23,473 nt of DNA, taken from assembly GCA_964200075.2 (NCBI GenBank), contig CAXNAA020000260.1, positions 1 through 23,473 on the forward strand, written 5' to 3'. Numbering within the stretch: position 1 is the first letter of the stretch; the number at the start of each line of letters is the position of its first letter. The notes under the pieces are model-generated. The model worked only from the letters and a program-made list of their open reading frames with translations, was not told the origin of the DNA and ran no database searches. The translations under genes were made by a program, and so were the position numbers. The stretch is from Sphacelaria rigidula. Taxonomy: Eukaryota > Phaeophyceae > Sphacelariales. Of the stretch, positions 21,501 through 23,473 are shown in pieces.

Positions 21501-22848
21501 TGTCGTCTGACCATTGACTATGCATCCCTTGCGAGACGGAGCATGGTGGAGGTGGGGGAGGTTGTTCACATGATAAGCGCTGCGGGAAGTAATCAAACCT
21601 ATCGATCTCCGTGCTTTCGGTCTAACATCATCACAACACTGACAGAGGGGTGTCGAGCTGCAGTACAGTAGCTCAAAGTGAACACTCGACTCGAACTACC
21701 ATATTGTTGTCACGTACCTCTATCGCACTATTATAGACAAGCTGTCGCTAAATACGCAGCTCGACTTCATTCACACAGCACCGACTTCATTCACACAGCA
21801 CCGACTTCATTCACACAGCACCGTGCCCTGGTTGGCGCGTTACTTGCGTCGTGTTGGTGGAAGGTGGCCGCGCGGGGTAGCGGTGGGGCGGGGGTATGAG
21901 GAAGAGCGAGGAGTATCTGGATGGTTTGCAGAACATGCTGGATGCAAGAAACACTTATGCTGTCAGCACATCCGCAACCGTGCCCATGCCTCGCTCAGTC
22001 ACGAGGGGGACGAAACGCGTGACTCAGCACTACTATCTTGAAGGAACATACTGTTACATGATTCACGACCCAGATCTTCCCAAGAATATAGAACATGAGT
22101 TCCTTCAAGACACAGTCAGGCACTTCTCCTCCTGTTCTAATGCCTTGTGCGACAAATCGCTCTCTCCGCGTAGAGATGCAATTGCCTTAGCCCTGGAGTC
22201 AGTAATCGCCCCGACGGTTTTCGCCTTCTTGTCGCGTGGGTATTTATAACGAGGCGTGTCCGTTTTTTTCTTTCTTCAGGAGCAACAGACTCGGAATCCT
22301 GCGAGCCGTGCGACCCCGGCAAGTACTCGACCGAAATTGGTGAGCATCCGTGGATTGTGGAAAGGAGATAGTGGGACAGATAATAACATGCATCCCCTTC
22401 GAGACAAAGCATCGTTCCTACTCCTGAGTGAATGGGCGCGCACGGGGGGGGGGGGAGGTGAACGTGGGAGTATCGCGTGCTTCACATTTTTGTCCTCCTG
22501 CAGCGGTCAAGCAATATTGAATATTGCACACAGATGTAACCGCGGCCCTTGTTATCCACGGTACAGAGATCATTCCTCGACAAAAAAAAAGAATGTACTC
22601 TCCGCTCTCGTTCGTTGGTGGTCCTTCTGTCGTTGCTCTCTCTCCTTCTTCCGCCTTTGTATTGGCGACAGGCGCGTCGTCCGGGAGTTCCTGCAGCTGG
22701 TGCGCCGACGGGACGTATTCACTGGGGGGCAGCCACGAGTGCGAGTTGCTCCTGACCAACTCGCGCAGGACGCTGGCGATCTATCTCATCGTAGGGTCCT
22801 CCACCCTGACCGCCATCATTATCTCCTACTTTACCTGGGAGAGAAAAC
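15998..22848 (+). CDS. LRR - GCC2/GCC3 membrane receptor-like protein, paralogue (partial, nine exons)
   Basis: Exons: 15998-16554, 17306-17784, 18325-18539, 18940-19056, 19778-19996, 20390-20482, 21185-21338, 22280-22339, 22672-22848; all junctions are GT-AG and phase-consistent, about 690 codons. The protein has the cap (GLEVLY, GW, CKWHGVTC), about eight LRRs (for example LDLSRNLLSSFP, FSNNVLTGTL), a CxC domain (HCVCNQG), GCC2/GCC3 repeats (CVPCPRGSY, CVNCPMGTYK, CLPCVEGSYS, CLPCPSGRYS, CMACPPGYY, CEPCDPGKYS, CSWCADGTYS) and a membrane helix at about residues 665-686. It aligns with the minus-strand protein throughout. The last donor AAAAC|GTGAGC suggests more exons beyond the window; reading through gives a short tail and stop TGA at 22896-22898. 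The N terminus has only a weak hydrophobic stretch before the cap, so the true start or an upstream signal-peptide exon may have been missed. Confidence 0.82.
16938..16999. repeat. Hairpin with 18-bp arms in intron 1 of the plus gene
   Basis: TATCGGAGCGTTGGCTCT at 16938-16955 pairs with AGAGCCAACGTTGCGATA at 16982-16999, with two mismatches and a T-rich 26-base loop. Confidence 0.75.
19173..19213. repeat. CA/TA/TG compound microsatellite in intron 4
   Basis: ACACACA, then (TA)n, then GTGTGTG, giving a self-complementary dinucleotide tract. Confidence 0.88.
20538..20576. repeat. G-rich tract in intron 6 of the plus gene
   Basis: Runs of 5 to 8 G separated by single A bases. It is quadruplex-prone on the sense strand of the transcript. 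Confidence 0.8.
20880..20985 (-). repeat. Dispersed element copy in intron 6 of the plus gene
   Basis: In reverse it reads GCGTATTCATTTGTTGCTTG, TTTGACCATTGACCACGCAT and TTTCGAGACGGAGTGG, matching the copies at 7680 and 21475. A C-run tract of about 25 bases lies at one end. Confidence 0.8.
21035..21125 (-). repeat. Second dispersed element copy in intron 6
   Basis: It matches the copy at 11468 (AAAACCCGGCGTGCTCCG, ATGCAAGGCCAATGACCATA, CTACGGCATGCAAGATC). It lies about 50 bp from the preceding copy in the same orientation. Confidence 0.8.
21462..21556 (+). repeat. Dispersed element copy in intron 7 of the plus gene
   Basis: A G-run tract, then GTACTTGTATGTTGCTTGCC, GACCATTGACTATGCATCCC and GCGAGACGGAGCATGG. 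This is the reverse orientation to the two copies in intron 6. Confidence 0.8.
21762..21821. repeat. Three perfect 20-bp tandem repeats
   Basis: CGACTTCATTCACACAGCAC repeats three times without mismatch in intron 7 of the plus gene. Confidence 0.95.
22386..22416 (+). repeat. Short fragment of the dispersed element, intron 8
   Basis: ATGCATCCCCTTCGAGACAA and the following AGCATCG match the inner part of the copy at 21462 with few differences. The rest of the element is not recognisable. Confidence 0.45.
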
Positions 22849-23261
22849 GTGAGCATGGCAACAGTTCAGACTTTACATCGAGGACGAAGACTCGATGAGG
22901 AGAGGAAAATGTGGGAAGAAAGGGTATAGAGGTGTTACAGCAAGCAGCGGTTCGCTAGTAAGAAGAACTATTTTTACATACAGGTTGATCTGAGGTGTAA
23001 ACCCCAAGCGTATTCATCCGCAAAACCTCATGCTGGTCACGGTTTATGAGGTTGGACCTTGAGGTTGGACCTTGAAAATTTGCACGCGTGTCATTCAGGT
23101 CATTACGAAAAAAAAATAAGGACCTGTTCTTTTGCGCCGGATATCGAGGGAACCAGGGATTTCGGGGATTTTCGGGGATCATATGCCGTTCTGGGATCCC
23201 CGATAGCCGGCGAAATAATACATTCAATAAACGTCCTTGAATCATTTTGCAATGGAGTAAT
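22849..23261. other. Probable intron 9 of the plus gene, no exon recognised
   Basis: After the donor at 22849 I find no frame resembling the cytosolic part of the paralogue's exon 8 or its later exons. It contains a 13-bp direct duplication (GAGGTTGGACCTT, about 23049-23075) and a GGGGATTTTCGGGGAT iteration near 23163. If the stop at 22896-22898 is real, this is instead 3' flanking sequence. Confidence 0.5.
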
Positions 23262-23473
23262 CCCGCGATAGCCCCCCCCCCCCTCAAACTAACCCCCCAA
23301 ACTACCACGAAGAAAATTGCCATACAGTGCATAGCTGGTTTCAGACTTCATGAAGCCCCTCGTATGGGCGACATTGGCGGAAACGGTTCTAAGCATGAAA
23401 ATACCTACAGTAGTCAGCGTCAGAAGTATGCAGAACCCTTAATTTCTTAGTTTCTCAAAGATTGTCCAAATTT
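23262..23473 (-). mobile_element. MITE-like element, GATAGCCCCC family, copy D (cut by the window edge)
   Basis: CGCGATAGCCCCCCC at 23265 followed by CAGACTTCATGAAGCCCCTC and TATGGGCGACATTGGCGG is the reverse complement of the interior of copies A and B. The far terminus lies beyond the window. Confidence 0.75.

Larger units (their letters stand above)
18940..22848 (+). other. Paralogue exons 4-9: GCC2/GCC3 stalk and membrane helix
   Basis: Six short exons (60 to 219 bp) encode one or two CxxC(P)xGxY units each. Exons 7, 8 and 9 are joined by phase-1 introns placed between units (YEG|ATDSESC, EIG|ASSGSSC), a layout that lets whole cysteine units be gained or lost without a frame change. Exon 9 ends with TLAIYLIVGSSTLTAIIISY and a basic ERKR stop-transfer cluster. 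Confidence 0.84.

Noticed and set aside
21762-21821. Possible CRISPR-like direct repeats
   Set aside because: The three 20-bp units are directly adjacent with no spacers and lie in a eukaryotic intron; this is a simple tandem repeat.
21896-22249. A 117-codon plus-strand ORF in intron 7 of the plus gene
   Set aside because: It has mixed, protein-like composition but no recognisable domain, and exon 7 joins exon 8 in phase without it. It may be a chance ORF or a small nested gene; evidence is insufficient.

Overview
The window looks like nuclear DNA of an intron-rich heterokont, most plausibly a brown alga (Ectocarpus-like). The reasons are mid-range base composition, many GT-AG introns of about 70 to 2500 nt, a leucine-rich-repeat (LRR) N-terminal cap of the type common in heterokont genomes, abundant small repeats inside introns, and no rRNA, tRNA, operon or bacterial signal. 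The organism call is inference; the gene structures were read by hand from ORFs, splice sites and codon phase.

Layout. Positions 1-2419 hold no gene I can support, only small repeats. From 15657 leftwards to 2420 runs a minus-strand gene that I model with 16 exons, about 1357 codons. Every exon junction keeps codon phase. From 15998 rightwards to at least 22848 runs a plus-strand paralogue, nine exons visible and about 690 codons, which probably continues past the right edge. The two genes are head to head with about 340 bp between their start codons.

Both proteins share one extracellular plan: a GW...CxWHGVTC LRR cap, about eight plant-type LRRs with a two-cysteine island, a short CxC domain, and a stalk of GCC2/GCC3 (ephrin-receptor-like) cysteine repeats. 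In the minus gene this is followed by a polytopic membrane region of about five or six hydrophobic segments and a long Ser/Ala-rich tail with triplet-repeat tracts. In the plus gene one membrane segment is visible before the window ends. The pair looks like divergently transcribed cell-surface receptors born by inverted duplication. Only their first intron is at exactly the same place.

The introns carry at least three families of short elements: one with TTTCTACGATAGCCCCC-type inverted ends, one with CACACGTCGGACAG ends and a TTGAT target duplication, and one recurring element with GTACTCA...GACGGAG. There is also a tandem array of palindromes in intron 14, and a 10-N assembly gap in intron 11 next to an uncertain splice acceptor.
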